Numbered from the stretch's first letter, positions 18,688-28,306 are shown. The stretch is DNA of 64,000 nt from JBAZDC01 sp041654595 (GCA_964551305.1 CAZKBT010000006.1:7864-71863); one strand, 5' to 3'. Numbers and translations: made by a program. The notes: generated by a model from the sequence alone, not told the origin.

Positions 18688-19851
18688 TCAGTCGCCGGCT
18701 TTCACCGTCGCTACAAACTGCATGTCCTTCGTTCCTTCCTTGAAGTTGATGACGGCAACCTCATGGACGCCATTGCCTTTCTCGTCGAAGCGATAGGCCG
18801 ATCCCACACCTTGGTAGGTGTCCATTTTCGACAGATAATCGATGACTTTTTCCGGGTCCGTGCCCGCTTCGTTCATCGCCTTGGCCATGATCATCGCGCC
18901 GTCGTAGTACAGCGCCGAGAAGGCATCGGCCTCCGTGCGGAACTCTTTTTTGTACTCTTCGGCGAAGGTCCGGCCTTGCTCGGTCGCGGGCAGGTAGTTG
19001 TCCACGACTCCCCACACGTTCTTCAGATCCGCGGGGTTGAGCAGTTGCAGCGCGGCGGGAACGAATGCGGCGGTCGATGCCACGACGGGCTTGTCATACC
19101 CCAGGGACTTGATCTGCTTCAGGAGCAGGGCGCCGTCCTGAGGGAATACGAAAGCCAGGATGGCGTCCGCGCCCTTGTTGCGCAGCCGGATGATCTGGGC
19201 CGACATGTCCTTGTCGGTCTGGGCGTAGGATTCGACGCCCGCCACTTCGATGCCGGCCTCTTCGAATCGCTTGGAAACCGCCGTTGCCGCGCCTTGGCCG
19301 AAATCGTTATGGATGTAGATGATGCCCGGCTTCTTGATGTTCAGGTGCTCGCGCGCGAAATTGGACATGGCGGCCGCGGCGATGGAGTCCTTCGCCCTGA
19401 TGCGCAGCATGTAGGGGTTGGCCAGGTTTTCCAGCGCGTCCGCGCTGCCGGCGTACATGACGGGGACCTTGGCCTTGAGCACTTCCGGGACTATGGCCGC
19501 GTTCTGCGTGCTGTAGCTGGTAGCGAACACGAACGACGGTTTGACTTCCTGGATGGTCTTGATGAAGGCGTTCAGCGCGGGCGCGTTGTTGGATTGCGCA
19601 TCCTGGAACACGAACTTCACCTTCTGGCCTTGGATGCCGCCCGCTTCGTTGATTTTCTTCTCGGCAAGCTGCAGGCCGTTGTAGTACTGTCTGCCGGTCA
19701 ACGATGCCGGCCCGGTCAAGGGTACGGTTGCGCCCACCTGGATGACGGACTAGGCGGCCGACGGGACGGCCGCGATGGAGCCCAGACCGATCGCGATGAG
19801 CAGCTTCGCCGTCAGAGATATTGTCTCGCTTCTGAATAATTGTCGTTTCAT
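18688..19851 (-). pseudogene. livK-like binding-protein gene interrupted by an amber codon
   Basis: This encodes a periplasmic leucine-binding-type receptor (family 6 peripheral-binding fold). From ATG 19851, with AAGGGATCC just upstream, the frame reads MKRQLFRSETISLTAKLLIA... AAVPSAA, then TAG at 19750-19752 (codon 34). It then continues in frame with SVIQVGATVPLTGPAS and 347 further intact codons. The stop falls at the end of the signal peptide, near the expected cleavage site. A protein started after it, for example from GTG 19737, would lack an export signal. The rest of the receptor looks undamaged, so this is either a recent nonsense mutation, a base-call error, or a suppressed codon. 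Without it the Liv importer at 15268-18597 has no own receptor. Confidence 0.85.
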
Positions 19852-19942
19852 TTTTGGATCCCTTTTTGATTTCACCGTTTACTGCAACCATGCGGCCAGT
19901 CCTTCTTCCCAAACGGATGGCGCATCACCTCTTCTATGTGTC

Positions 19943-20731
19943 CTACAACACCGCTAGATTGTGATTCTTCAAATCCGTCACCAGCATGCAGCCCGGCGCA
20001 TGGGTGATGCTGAACTCGGGCTTCACGGCGGCGACGACGGACTGGGGCGTCACGCCGCACGCCCAGAATACCGGCACCTCTGCGTCCCTGATCTGCACCG
20101 CGTCGCCGTAGTCGGGGCGATGAATGTCGGCGATGCCGATGGCGGCGGGATCGCCGAAATGGACGGGCGCGCCATGCACCGCCGGAAAGCGCGAGGTGAT
20201 CTGGATGGCGCGAATGGCGTCGGCGGGCAGCATGGGCCGCATGGACACCACCAGCGGACCTTGGAAGACGCCTGCGGAATGAGTGGGAATGCTCGTGCGG
20301 TACATGGGTACGTTGACCCCCATTTCGATGTGCCGCAGCCCTATGCCCGATTCGAGCAGGGCTTCTTCGAACGAAAAGGAACAGCCGATGGCGAACGTTA
20401 CGAGATCGTCGCGCCAGACGGCATGCAGGTCCCTGACTTCGTCGACCAGCTCGCCGTGGCGCCAGACGCGGTACAGGGGCACGTCGGTCCGGATGTCGAT
20501 GTCGCCCAGCGCGGGCAGTTCGGCGCTGCCGGCTTCCGATACGGCCAGCACGGGACAAGGCTTGGGGTTGGCCGCGCAGAAGCGCAGGAAATCGCTGGCC
20601 AGCGCTTTCGGCAATATCGCGAGATTCGCTTGCACATAGCCTGGAGCCATGCCGGCTGTCGGTCCAAGATGCCGGCCTTGACGAATGTCGAGCCGAGCTT
20701 GCATCCCCGTTTGATTCATTATTCTGGACAT
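19943..20731 (-). CDS. DUF1445 / YcsI-family putative hydro-lyase
   Basis: A 262-residue protein of the DUF1445 (YcsI, D-glutamate cyclase-like, often called putative hydro-lyase) family. Recognisable stretches are PGYVQANLAILP near residue 30, FAIGCSFSFEEAL near 115, and the C-terminal FWACGVTPQ ... ITHAPGCMLVTD. Cytoplasmic. AAGGTG precedes ATG 20731. It lies upstream of the livK-like gene on the same strand with a 91-base gap and may be the first gene of the unit ending in the bicupin gene. Members of this family act on 5-oxoproline-type or other hydroxy/amino acid substrates; the actual reaction here is unknown. Confidence 0.85.
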   Translation of the reverse strand: MSRIMNQTGMQARLDIRQGRHLGPTAGMAPGYVQANLAILPKALASDFLRFCAANPKPCPVLAVSEAGSAELPALGDIDIRTDVPLYRVWRHGELVDEVRDLHAVWRDDLVTFAIGCSFSFEEALLESGIGLRHIEMGVNVPMYRTSIPTHSAGVFQGPLVVSMRPMLPADAIRAIQITSRFPAVHGAPVHFGDPAAIGIADIHRPDYGDAVQIRDAEVPVFWACGVTPQSVVAAVKPEFSITHAPGCMLVTDLKNHNLAVL

Positions 20732-20802
20732 CTACTCACACCTTGTGGACACGTTTGCTTCTCGCGCCGGGAAGCCATGTAGTTCTCGCATCCTACAGTG
20801 CT

Positions 20803-21105
20803 TCAAATTTTTGTGTCCAATGATAATTTCATATGTCCCCCCATCACTGAAACGCATAGAGCCGCGCGCGCGAAACGGACGTATTCAGCAGGCCGAAACC
20901 GGTGTCGGAAAATGATGGAGGGAGATCGAAAGCGGATCCGTGCGCGAGCGGCGCGGAGAACGAACAGCGGACGTTTTTTTCCCGGCAAGCGGCGTTCAGC
21001 GGGAATCCATGTATTGAAGACCTTGACTTCCGTGCCGAAGTCGCTGGTCGAGCCTATCAATTGCCATTGGCCGGCATCTACTTCATTTGACTCATTAACG
21101 CTCAT
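20803..21105 (-). CDS. Small hypothetical protein (uncertain)
   Basis: A 100-codon frame starts at ATG 21105 with a strong GGAGG nine bases upstream, in an otherwise gene-free region. The first ~45 residues (MSVNESNEVDAGQWQLIG...) have ordinary composition. The second half is very arginine-rich and looks like a wrong frame, so this could be a truncated or frameshifted gene remnant. No domain recognised. Confidence 0.35.
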   Translation of the reverse strand: MSVNESNEVDAGQWQLIGSTSDFGTEVKVFNTWIPAERRLPGKKRPLFVLRAARARIRFRSPSIIFRHRFRPAEYVRFARAALCVSVMGGHMKLSLDTKI

Positions 21106-21418
21106 TTCAAATTGCCTCCGAAGCATGGTCGTGATGATTGGCCGGGAGGCATACCCCTGTCCGTTAAGTGGTTAACGATTGCGGGCAAACCCTGATGTCG
21201 CGGGTGTGTCTTGGCGGTGTTTCAGTGACGGATCGCGGATGCGTTCGGTGAATGTTGATCGACGAAATAGGTTATTTCATCGAAAAAATCATGCAAACCG
21301 GTACATCGCGTGATAAATATCGGGGCATGTCGATATCGAGATTTTTGCGTTCAGGCGGGATAATGTCGGCCGGATGATTATTTGTGCCGCAAGTTGCACG
21401 GTTCAGGAAGGATAAGAA
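21106..21418. promoter_or_regulatory. Leader region of the autotransporter gene with two dyads
   Basis: This 313-base stretch carries no convincing gene. It holds CGTTAA-GTGG-TTAACG at 21162-21177 and an imperfect 10-bp-arm dyad at 21260-21282 (CGAcGAAATA / TATTTCaTCG) followed by AAAAAA. It is AT-rich relative to its surroundings and ends in AGGAAGGAT before the autotransporter ATG. The dyads may be operators. Confidence 0.45.
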
Positions 21419-24400
21419 ATGAGGATAAAGGGTTCATTTTTCGCCATGCCGATGACAGCCATCGGTTTGCTCACCACCCAGACCGCCATTGCGCAGATTT
21501 CATGTCCCGCGCCGAACTCGTCCAAATCGTCCACGGTCACATGCACCATCGCACAGAACCAGGGCGGGGACGGCAGGCAAGTCGTCATCGACTTCACGGG
21601 GAGCTCGAGCCATGACGATGGCTACGGCGGCAACTATACGGTGATCAACAATGGCGCCCAGCTTCATCCGACATCGCCGAGTCTGGCGGTCAAGCTGAAA
21701 GGGTTCTACGGCTATTCCAGTCTGGGCGACACGATGGACGGCGGCCAAGGCGGCAAAGTCATCATCAGGAACAGCGGTGAGCTTTCAGTGTCGTCTTCCT
21801 CGTCTTCCTCGTCTTATTCCGAAGGCGGCAAGGGCGCATGGGACGATGGAGGCGTGTATTTTTCCATCCTCGGCGCCTCGGTGGGCGGCAACGGAGGCAG
21901 TGCGACCAGCAGCGGCGACGGAGGGCCCGGTGGAAACGGATCGGAAGTGGTTATCGACAACACCGGCAAAGCGAGCATGCAGAACGTGGCCGGAGGCGCG
22001 GTCATCTACGGGGGAACCATCGGCGGGAATGGGGGCAACCAGAACGATGGACCGTTCGGCAACCAGAAGGGCGGCGACGGCGGAGACAGCAATACGGTCG
22101 AGATCACCAACAGCGGCCAGGTTTCGTTCTCGTCCTCCGTGACGCAACACTATGCGTGGGGCATCGCCGCGGAATCCTTAGGGGGCGACGGCGGAACGGA
22201 CAACGGCGAGGGTGGCGGCGGCGGCGAGGCCAACTCGCTGAATGCCACGATGATCACGAACAGGGGAAGCGTGAGTGTCGTGGCGGAAGGCGGCGCGCCG
22301 GACCGAGGCGTCCGGGGCCTTTACGCGACCAGCCAGGGCGGCAACGGAAAGTTCTCCAATGACGGTGACGATAATGGCGGCGCCGGCGGCACTTTCGATG
22401 CGGCGCGTGTCGTAAATAGCGGCTCGGTCTTTGTGCAAAGCGCCAACTTGCCGGCCCCGAGCACGTTGGAAGCGTTGTCCGGCGGGATCGTGGCGCTGGG
22501 GCAGGGGGGCGACGGCGGCAAGGGACCGAGTATTTTTTCGAATTTTACGGACGTGCGGGGCGGGCATGGCGGCACGGCGCGGGATTCGGTGACCGTCGCG
22601 TTGGAAGACGGTGCGTCGGTGTCGACTCGCGGCGACTATCTGCCGGGGGTCAGCGTGCTGAGCAGAGGCGGACAGGGGGGGCCAGGTGTTGGGGACAGTC
22701 ACGGCGGAGACGGCGGCGCGGGCGGCTCCGTCGAGGTCACGCTGCTGGGCGATGCCGATATCGACACGGAGGGATCGGAGTCTCACGGCATCATAGCGCG
22801 CAGCTACGGCGGCGCGGGCGGCGGCGTTTCGGTCGCCAGCGGCTTCGTCGACTTTACGACGGTGGAGGCCGGCAACGGCGGTTCGGGCGGCACGGTTCAC
22901 GTCAAAACCGGCGATGCCGCGCAGGGCTTGCCGGGAGGGAGTATCCGGACCTCGGGAACGTATGCCATCGGGATCGTCGGCCAATCCATGGGCGGCATCG
23001 GCGGGTCGACCACGGATAGTTTTCATCTGATCGGCAATGCGGGCAGCGATGCGGGCAAAGGCGGGGCGAGCGGCAAGGTGACGATCGACAACGGATCCGA
23101 CATCACAACGCACGGATCTTTCTCGCACGGGATCGTGGCGCAGACCGTGGGCGGAGGCGGGGGCATTGCCGGCGAAAGCAGCGGCATCATCGCGTTGGGC
23201 GGAGAAGGCGGCACCGGGATAAACGGCGGCACGACGGTCATTTCCAATGCCGGCGACGTGACCACGCTCGGTACATCGTCGATGGGCATTCTGGCGCAAT
23301 CCATAGGGGGCGGTGGCGGCGACGGCGGCTACAGCAACGGCGTCATACTGATCGGCGGATCCGGCGGAGGCGGCGGAGACGGCGGTTCTTCCACGATCAA
23401 CGCGAACGGGCGCGCGATCCAGACCGCCGGGGATCATGGCTACGGCCTGGTATCGCAGTCCATAGGCGGGGGCGGCGGCACGGGCGGGGCGTCCTACGGC
23501 TACGGCGGGTCACCGGGTTTTTCCATGGCGCTGGCGGTCGGCGGCGCGGGCGGCGACGGCGGCAAGGGCGGCGAGGCGACCGTCAATATGAGCAATGCCA
23601 GCATCCAGACGGGCATGGGAGAAACGACCGAGGGAGATGCGCATGGCGTAGTGGTGCAGTCCATAGGCGGTGGGGGCGGTGCCGGCGGGAGCTCGGCGGC
23701 GACGGCGGTTTCGGCGACGGTTCCCGTTATCGATGCCGCGAGTTTCGGCGTGACGATCGGCTTCAGCATGGGCGGCACCGGCGGAGACGGAGGATCGGGC
23801 TCCACGGCAAGGGCGAATGTGAGCAACTCCGCGGTGACGACGAATGCGGAGAACTCGCACGGTGTATTGGTGCAGTCGATCGGCGGTGGAGGCGGCATCG
23901 GGGGCAGCGCGTCCGCCAACGCCGTGGCGGTCGGCATAAAAGGGGGGGTGGGCGGAACCGTTTCGGTGTCCCTGGGCGGAAGCGGTGGCGGCGGCAACCA
24001 TGGCGGCGAGGCGTCGCTGGCCCTGGACGACGGCAGCATCCTCACCCGGGGCGACTCGAGCAATGCCGTCATGCTGCAAAGCATAGGCGGCGGCGGAGGC
24101 GCGGGTGGCGCGGGTTCGGCCAAGGGCAGCGCGATGAACATGATCGGCGCCTCCCTTTCGATCGGCCTGGGCGGGTCGGGCGATTCCGGAGGGAATGGCG
24201 GAACGGTAAATTTCAGCATGAGCAAGGGCAGTGCGGTGACAACGGAAGGCGACGGCGCGCGCGCCGTGCTGCTGCAGTCGATCGGCGGTGGCGGCGGCGC
24301 TTCGCAGGGCGGCCAGGTGGGACTGACGTTGAGCGGCTCTTCCGGACCTTATAGTGCGAAACTCGACAGCCAGGTGGGCGTCGGTCGTGGCGGCGCGGCG

Positions 24401-27400
24401 GGGGGCCATGGAGGATTGGTCAATATCAATAGCGACGGGACCATCATTACTTACGGGTCCGACGCGGATGGCCTGCTGGTGCAGAGCATCGGCGGTTCGG
24501 GCGGCTTGGGCGGTTCCGTGGGAGGCAAAGACGGCCGGTCCATTCCGCGCCAGCTATGGAGCAACAGAGGCTTGAGCGCGTTGTTTGACGTCTACATAGG
24601 GGGACAGGGCGGGGCCGGCGGATACGGAGGCGACATCGGAAGCGGCAGCGCTCCCGCTAGTCTCGGAGCGTCCATCCAGACCTTCGGCGACTATGCGGAC
24701 GCGGCCGTGCTGCAGTCGATCGGCGGCGGCGGCGGCGCGGGAGGCTCGTCGACAGTGCCGGGCAGCGTGGCCAAGGTTTACGCGGGCATGTCGGTGGGCG
24801 GGCGCGGCGGCTCGGGGGGCCGGGGAGGTATGATCACGGTGTTTCTGAACGGCAACGACGAAGGCAACAGCTTCACTACCGAGGGTTATGGCGCCATGGG
24901 TATCGCGATGCAGTCGATCGGTGGAGGCGGAGGCATGGCGGGATCGGGTTCCCCGCAGGCGCGCGGCCACCAGACGCTGGGCGGCACGGGCGGAGCATGG
25001 CAGGATGGCGGCAGCGTGACCGTCGCGGACAGGAGTTGGGCCGACATCCTGACCAAAGGCGATAGCGCTTATGGGATGGTCTTGCAATCGATCGGCGGAG
25101 GCGGAGGGGTTGCCATGGCCGGCAGCACGGAAACGGCGACAACCGCCGACAGCCAGGAATTCGATATGGCTGCGGGAAACGTCAATGGGGGCGGGAGCGG
25201 CGGGAGCATCAAAGTATCTACGGGGTTGAGGTTGAACACCCATGGCGACAGAGCGGCGGGCGTCATCGCCCAGTCCATAGCTGACGGCGGCGGTATCGCG
25301 ACTTCGGGCGCGGCGAGCGACCTCGATACGATTGCCTTGGGGAGCCAGAGAGCTGCCGGCAATTATTCCCTGGGCGGCGACGTCTCGCTGAAGCTGACGG
25401 GCAGCCTCACGACGCGCGGCGCCGGCGCGCACGGTATCATCGCCCAGTCCATCGGCGGCGGGGGTGGAATCGTAGGCGACATGGCCCAACCCGTCCAGTT
25501 CGATCCCGAGGGATTCGCCGTCCCATCGCCAAGAAGCTTCGCCGGCTCCTCCGGCGGCACGGGCGGTCACATCAGCGTTGCTTTCGATGGAAATGTGGCG
25601 ACGAGCGGCGCCAACGCGCACGGCATCGTGGCACAGTCGATCGGCGGCGGCGGCGGGCTGGCGGGCGGTCCGCAGGGAGGGTTCGCGGGATCGGTCGGTC
25701 CCGGGGGCCTCGGCAGAACGGTGACGGTGGTGCAGTCCGGCTCGTTGCAGGCCACGGGAGAGGGATCGGCCGGCATATTCGCGCAAAGCGATGCCGGCAA
25801 CGGCACCGCCTATACCGATTCGGCAACCGTTACCATCGATGGATCGGTGCAGGGCGGCTCGGGATCGGGCAGCGGCGTCTGGATCGCATCGGGCAGGAAT
25901 AACCAATTGACGGTGAACGCCGGCGGGTCGTTGAGCGCGCTGTCCGGGGTGGCGGTGCGGTATGACGGAAAGGATGCGGCCTCGGGCGCGATGCTCAGGG
26001 TCGATAACTATGGCCGCTTTCAAGGCAGCGCCGTTTGCGGCAATTCGGATGGCTCGCAGGCATGCGACGTCCAGAACCACAAAGGCGGCGTGCTCAGCGG
26101 CGCGCTCGTCTATAACGCGAAAATCGACAACGACGGCTTGATCGTGATCGGTAATACCGGCGGTTTCGAACCCCTGGTCGTCAGCGGCGATCTGAGGCAG
26201 TCCGAGTCCGGCACGTTGCGCTCCGATGTGGATTTCCGCAATATGGTGTCGTCGCAGATGATCGTGCAAGGCGATGCCGATTTGGCTGGCCGGCTGGACG
26301 TGATGCCCCATGCTCTGTTGCCGAATCGCGAACTGGCGGTCCTGACGGTGCAAGGCGAGCGGCGAGGAGCGCTGGAGGCCGTCGATAGTCCCGTTTTCGA
26401 TTATGAAGTGCGGCAAGAGGGGCGGCAGGCCCTGGTCCGCGTCGCATCGGTCGATTTCGATGCGGCGTCCATGGAGCTGGATGAGCATCAGAAGCGCATT
26501 GCAAGCCATCTGCAAAGCGCGTGGGATAAAGAAGGCGCCGCTCTCGCGCCTTTGTTCGGACAGCTCGATCAGGCATCGCGTCAAGGCGCCGACGCTTATC
26601 GCGAGAGAGTGACGGACCTGTCGCCAGGCGTCGCCGCCGCACCCGCGGTGCAGTCGGCGGCGAATCTGGCGCAGTTTACTCATGCCATGATGTCCTGCCC
26701 CGGCTTTACCGGCGTGGATGCGATGACGGGCGAGCGCAATTGCTTCTGGGGACAGGTCAGCAGCCGTTGGACGAGCCAGGACGGCCATCGCGGCGCTGCG
26801 GCTTTCGACTACGATACCGTTACCTATCAGTTCGGCGGGCAGCATGAAATTCGTCCCGGCTGGTTCCTGGGCGGTTCGGCCGCCTATGAAAGCAGCCGCC
26901 TGAACAGCTCGGACAGCCGGAATCGGGGCGATGGAGACAGCGGCTATGTCGGTGTGGTGCTGAAACGCCAGGAAGGGCCTTGGGTATTTTCGGCGGCGGT
27001 GGGCGGCGGATACGGGTCGTACGACATGAAGCGCCGTATGGGCATCGCGGGCCATCAGAGCGTATTCGACAGCTCGCCGGACGTCTATGGCTTCAATGCG
27101 CGCTTGCGTGCCGCGCGGACTTTCGTGTACGACAATTTCTATGTCAAACCCTATGTGGACCTGGATGCCGGCTACACGAGGATGCCGGGGTACGAGGAGT
27201 CGGGCTCCAATCCGCTGGCGCTTTCAGTCGAGGGCGGCGACCAGTTCATCGTGGGCCTGTCGCCCATGATCGAAGTGGGCGGGCGCGCGCAGCTGGAAAA
27301 CGGCATGGTGCTGCGGCCTTATATGTATGCGGGCGTATCGCTGTCGTCCCGCGATGAATGGAGCTCACGCGCCCGCCTGCGCGGCGCGCCGGCCGATGTG

Positions 27401-27568
27401 GCGGCGTTCAATACCGTCCTGCCTTTCGACGACGTGGTCGGCAAGGTGGGGGTGGGCCTGGATGTGATGCGTCACTCGGGCATGGATTTGCGCCTGCAAT
27501 ACGACGGCCGGTTTTCCAGCCGCATGCGCAGCCACAGCGCTACGCTGAAATTGGTGGTTCCATTTTGA
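21419..27568 (+). CDS. Giant glycine-rich autotransporter (type V secretion)
   Basis: A 2049-residue surface protein. The signal peptide (MRIKGSFFAMPMTAIGLLTT..., cleavage near AIA-QI, about residue 25) is preceded by AGGAAGG. The passenger (to about residue 1750) is dominated by glycine-rich repeats, each ending in a variant of QSIGGGGGxGG. I count about 14 close copies between residues ~570 and ~1420, plus looser ones before. A linker follows with ALLPNRELAVLTVQG. The last ~280 residues form the outer-membrane beta-barrel (CFWGQVSSRW...), which ends in the usual terminal Phe (KLVVPF). The passenger is expected to be a beta-helix exposed at the surface; adhesion is a possible role but not shown. 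Its 3' end overlaps the convergent response-regulator gene by 29 bases. Confidence 0.93.
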   Translation: MRIKGSFFAMPMTAIGLLTTQTAIAQISCPAPNSSKSSTVTCTIAQNQGGDGRQVVIDFTGSSSHDDGYGGNYTVINNGAQLHPTSPSLAVKLKGFYGYSSLGDTMDGGQGGKVIIRNSGELSVSSSSSSSSYSEGGKGAWDDGGVYFSILGASVGGNGGSATSSGDGGPGGNGSEVVIDNTGKASMQNVAGGAVIYGGTIGGNGGNQNDGPFGNQKGGDGGDSNTVEITNSGQVSFSSSVTQHYAWGIAAESLGGDGGTDNGEGGGGGEANSLNATMITNRGSVSVVAEGGAPDRGVRGLYATSQGGNGKFSNDGDDNGGAGGTFDAARVVNSGSVFVQSANLPAPSTLEALSGGIVALGQGGDGGKGPSIFSNFTDVRGGHGGTARDSVTVALEDGASVSTRGDYLPGVSVLSRGGQGGPGVGDSHGGDGGAGGSVEVTLLGDADIDTEGSESHGIIARSYGGAGGGVSVASGFVDFTTVEAGNGGSGGTVHVKTGDAAQGLPGGSIRTSGTYAIGIVGQSMGGIGGSTTDSFHLIGNAGSDAGKGGASGKVTIDNGSDITTHGSFSHGIVAQTVGGGGGIAGESSGIIALGGEGGTGINGGTTVISNAGDVTTLGTSSMGILAQSIGGGGGDGGYSNGVILIGGSGGGGGDGGSSTINANGRAIQTAGDHGYGLVSQSIGGGGGTGGASYGYGGSPGFSMALAVGGAGGDGGKGGEATVNMSNASIQTGMGETTEGDAHGVVVQSIGGGGGAGGSSAATAVSATVPVIDAASFGVTIGFSMGGTGGDGGSGSTARANVSNSAVTTNAENSHGVLVQSIGGGGGIGGSASANAVAVGIKGGVGGTVSVSLGGSGGGGNHGGEASLALDDGSILTRGDSSNAVMLQSIGGGGGAGGAGSAKGSAMNMIGASLSIGLGGSGDSGGNGGTVNFSMSKGSAVTTEGDGARAVLLQSIGGGGGASQGGQVGLTLSGSSGPYSAKLDSQVGVGRGGAAGGHGGLVNINSDGTIITYGSDADGLLVQSIGGSGGLGGSVGGKDGRSIPRQLWSNRGLSALFDVYIGGQGGAGGYGGDIGSGSAPASLGASIQTFGDYADAAVLQSIGGGGGAGGSSTVPGSVAKVYAGMSVGGRGGSGGRGGMITVFLNGNDEGNSFTTEGYGAMGIAMQSIGGGGGMAGSGSPQARGHQTLGGTGGAWQDGGSVTVADRSWADILTKGDSAYGMVLQSIGGGGGVAMAGSTETATTADSQEFDMAAGNVNGGGSGGSIKVSTGLRLNTHGDRAAGVIAQSIADGGGIATSGAASDLDTIALGSQRAAGNYSLGGDVSLKLTGSLTTRGAGAHGIIAQSIGGGGGIVGDMAQPVQFDPEGFAVPSPRSFAGSSGGTGGHISVAFDGNVATSGANAHGIVAQSIGGGGGLAGGPQGGFAGSVGPGGLGRTVTVVQSGSLQATGEGSAGIFAQSDAGNGTAYTDSATVTIDGSVQGGSGSGSGVWIASGRNNQLTVNAGGSLSALSGVAVRYDGKDAASGAMLRVDNYGRFQGSAVCGNSDGSQACDVQNHKGGVLSGALVYNAKIDNDGLIVIGNTGGFEPLVVSGDLRQSESGTLRSDVDFRNMVSSQMIVQGDADLAGRLDVMPHALLPNRELAVLTVQGERRGALEAVDSPVFDYEVRQEGRQALVRVASVDFDAASMELDEHQKRIASHLQSAWDKEGAALAPLFGQLDQASRQGADAYRERVTDLSPGVAAAPAVQSAANLAQFTHAMMSCPGFTGVDAMTGERNCFWGQVSSRWTSQDGHRGAAAFDYDTVTYQFGGQHEIRPGWFLGGSAAYESSRLNSSDSRNRGDGDSGYVGVVLKRQEGPWVFSAAVGGGYGSYDMKRRMGIAGHQSVFDSSPDVYGFNARLRAARTFVYDNFYVKPYVDLDAGYTRMPGYEESGSNPLALSVEGGDQFIVGLSPMIEVGGRAQLENGMVLRPYMYAGVSLSSRDEWSSRARLRGAPADVAAFNTVLPFDDVVGKVGVGLDVMRHSGMDLRLQYDGRFSSRMRSHSATLKLVVPF
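23120..25670 (+). repeat. Degenerate tandem repeats coding QSIGGGGG motifs
   Basis: Within the autotransporter gene the sequence coding QSIGGGGGxGG (for example at 23299, 23457, 23657, 23875, 24070, 24274, 24715, 24910, 25087, 25450, 25636) recurs roughly every 150-220 bases. The copies share CAGTC.AT.GGCGG-type cores. Recombination between copies could change passenger length. Confidence 0.75.
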
Positions 27569-28259
27569 GCGAGACCGGGCTTGCCGCCATGGCTCGCCGC
27601 AGGCGCTGCGTGGCGGCGCGGCCCAGCGCCAGCGGCTCGACTCCGTTGGCGAATACCACTTGCGTCTGGTGGCTGGACGTGTCGGTTACATGGGATACGT
27701 GATCGAGATTGATGATGAAAGACCGGGATAGAAAGCAGAAAGGCGGCGAGGGCAGTTGCGCCGCGAGACGTTTGAGCGTGGTATGCATCAGCTCGTTTGC
27801 ATGATGGGTGCTGCACAGGCGCACGTAGTCCCCCTGCGCTTGCACGAATGTCAGATCCCGGATCTTGATGAATCGCTTGCCCGTTTTGGTGCGCATGTTC
27901 AGGCCGGTGGCGTAGGGTTGCAATCGGAGCAGGGTTTGGGCGAGCCGGTCGGGATCGACCGGCTTGAGCAGATAATCGATCGCCTGGACATCGAACGCCC
28001 GGGCAGCGTAGTCATTGTGCGCCGTGACAAAAATCACGGCGGGCTTTGCGTCCAGGTCTTCCAGCAGGTCGAAACCCGTGTGGTTCGTCAGTTCGATGTC
28101 CAGGAACAGGGCATCGGGCCCGTGTTCCCGGATGAGCCTGCGGGCGTGCTCGAGGGAGTCGGCTTCGCCGACGACGTGCACGCCCGATGCCGCTTCCAGC
28201 AGCCGCTTCAGATAGCGTCGGGCCGGCGCCTCATCGTCGATAATCAGTGCGCGTAACAA
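27540..28259 (-). CDS. LytTR-family response regulator
   Basis: A 239-residue response regulator. The receiver domain (about residues 1-120) begins LLRALIIDDEAPARR, with the acidic pocket DD, the phospho-acceptor Asp in ALFLDIELTNHTG (about 55) and the conserved Lys in DYLLKPVD. The C-terminal LytTR DNA-binding domain (about 135-235) contains IRDLTFVQAQGDYVRL and FLSRSFIINLDHV. I chose TTG 28259, preceded by GGGAGAG at 6 bases; the upstream part of the frame encodes an implausible Cys/Lys-rich tail. It is divergent from the LytS-type kinase gene, and its 3' end overlaps the autotransporter gene, making that gene a candidate target (inference). Confidence 0.9.
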   Translation of the reverse strand: MLRALIIDDEAPARRYLKRLLEAASGVHVVGEADSLEHARRLIREHGPDALFLDIELTNHTGFDLLEDLDAKPAVIFVTAHNDYAARAFDVQAIDYLLKPVDPDRLAQTLLRLQPYATGLNMRTKTGKRFIKIRDLTFVQAQGDYVRLCSTHHANELMHTTLKRLAAQLPSPPFCFLSRSFIINLDHVSHVTDTSSHQTQVVFANGVEPLALGRAATQRLRRAMAASPVSLKMEPPISA

Positions 28260-28306
28260 TTTACTCTCCCTGGAGCGACCGCGTGAAATAACGTCTGTTT
28301 TGTCGG

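Noticed and set aside
19307..19912. 201-codon minus frame overlapping the livK-like 5' end
   Set aside because: Out of frame with the binding-protein sequence and very Arg-rich; it is a shadow, not a frameshifted version of the gene.
22700..25700. Regularly spaced short repeats as a CRISPR array
   Set aside because: They lie in one reading frame and code glycine motifs; the copies are degenerate and spacing is too large and variable.
24554..27055. Long open frame (833 codons) antisense to the autotransporter gene
   Set aside because: High GC and glycine-rich codons keep the complement open; composition is implausible (His/Arg/Ala-rich) and there is no ribosome site.
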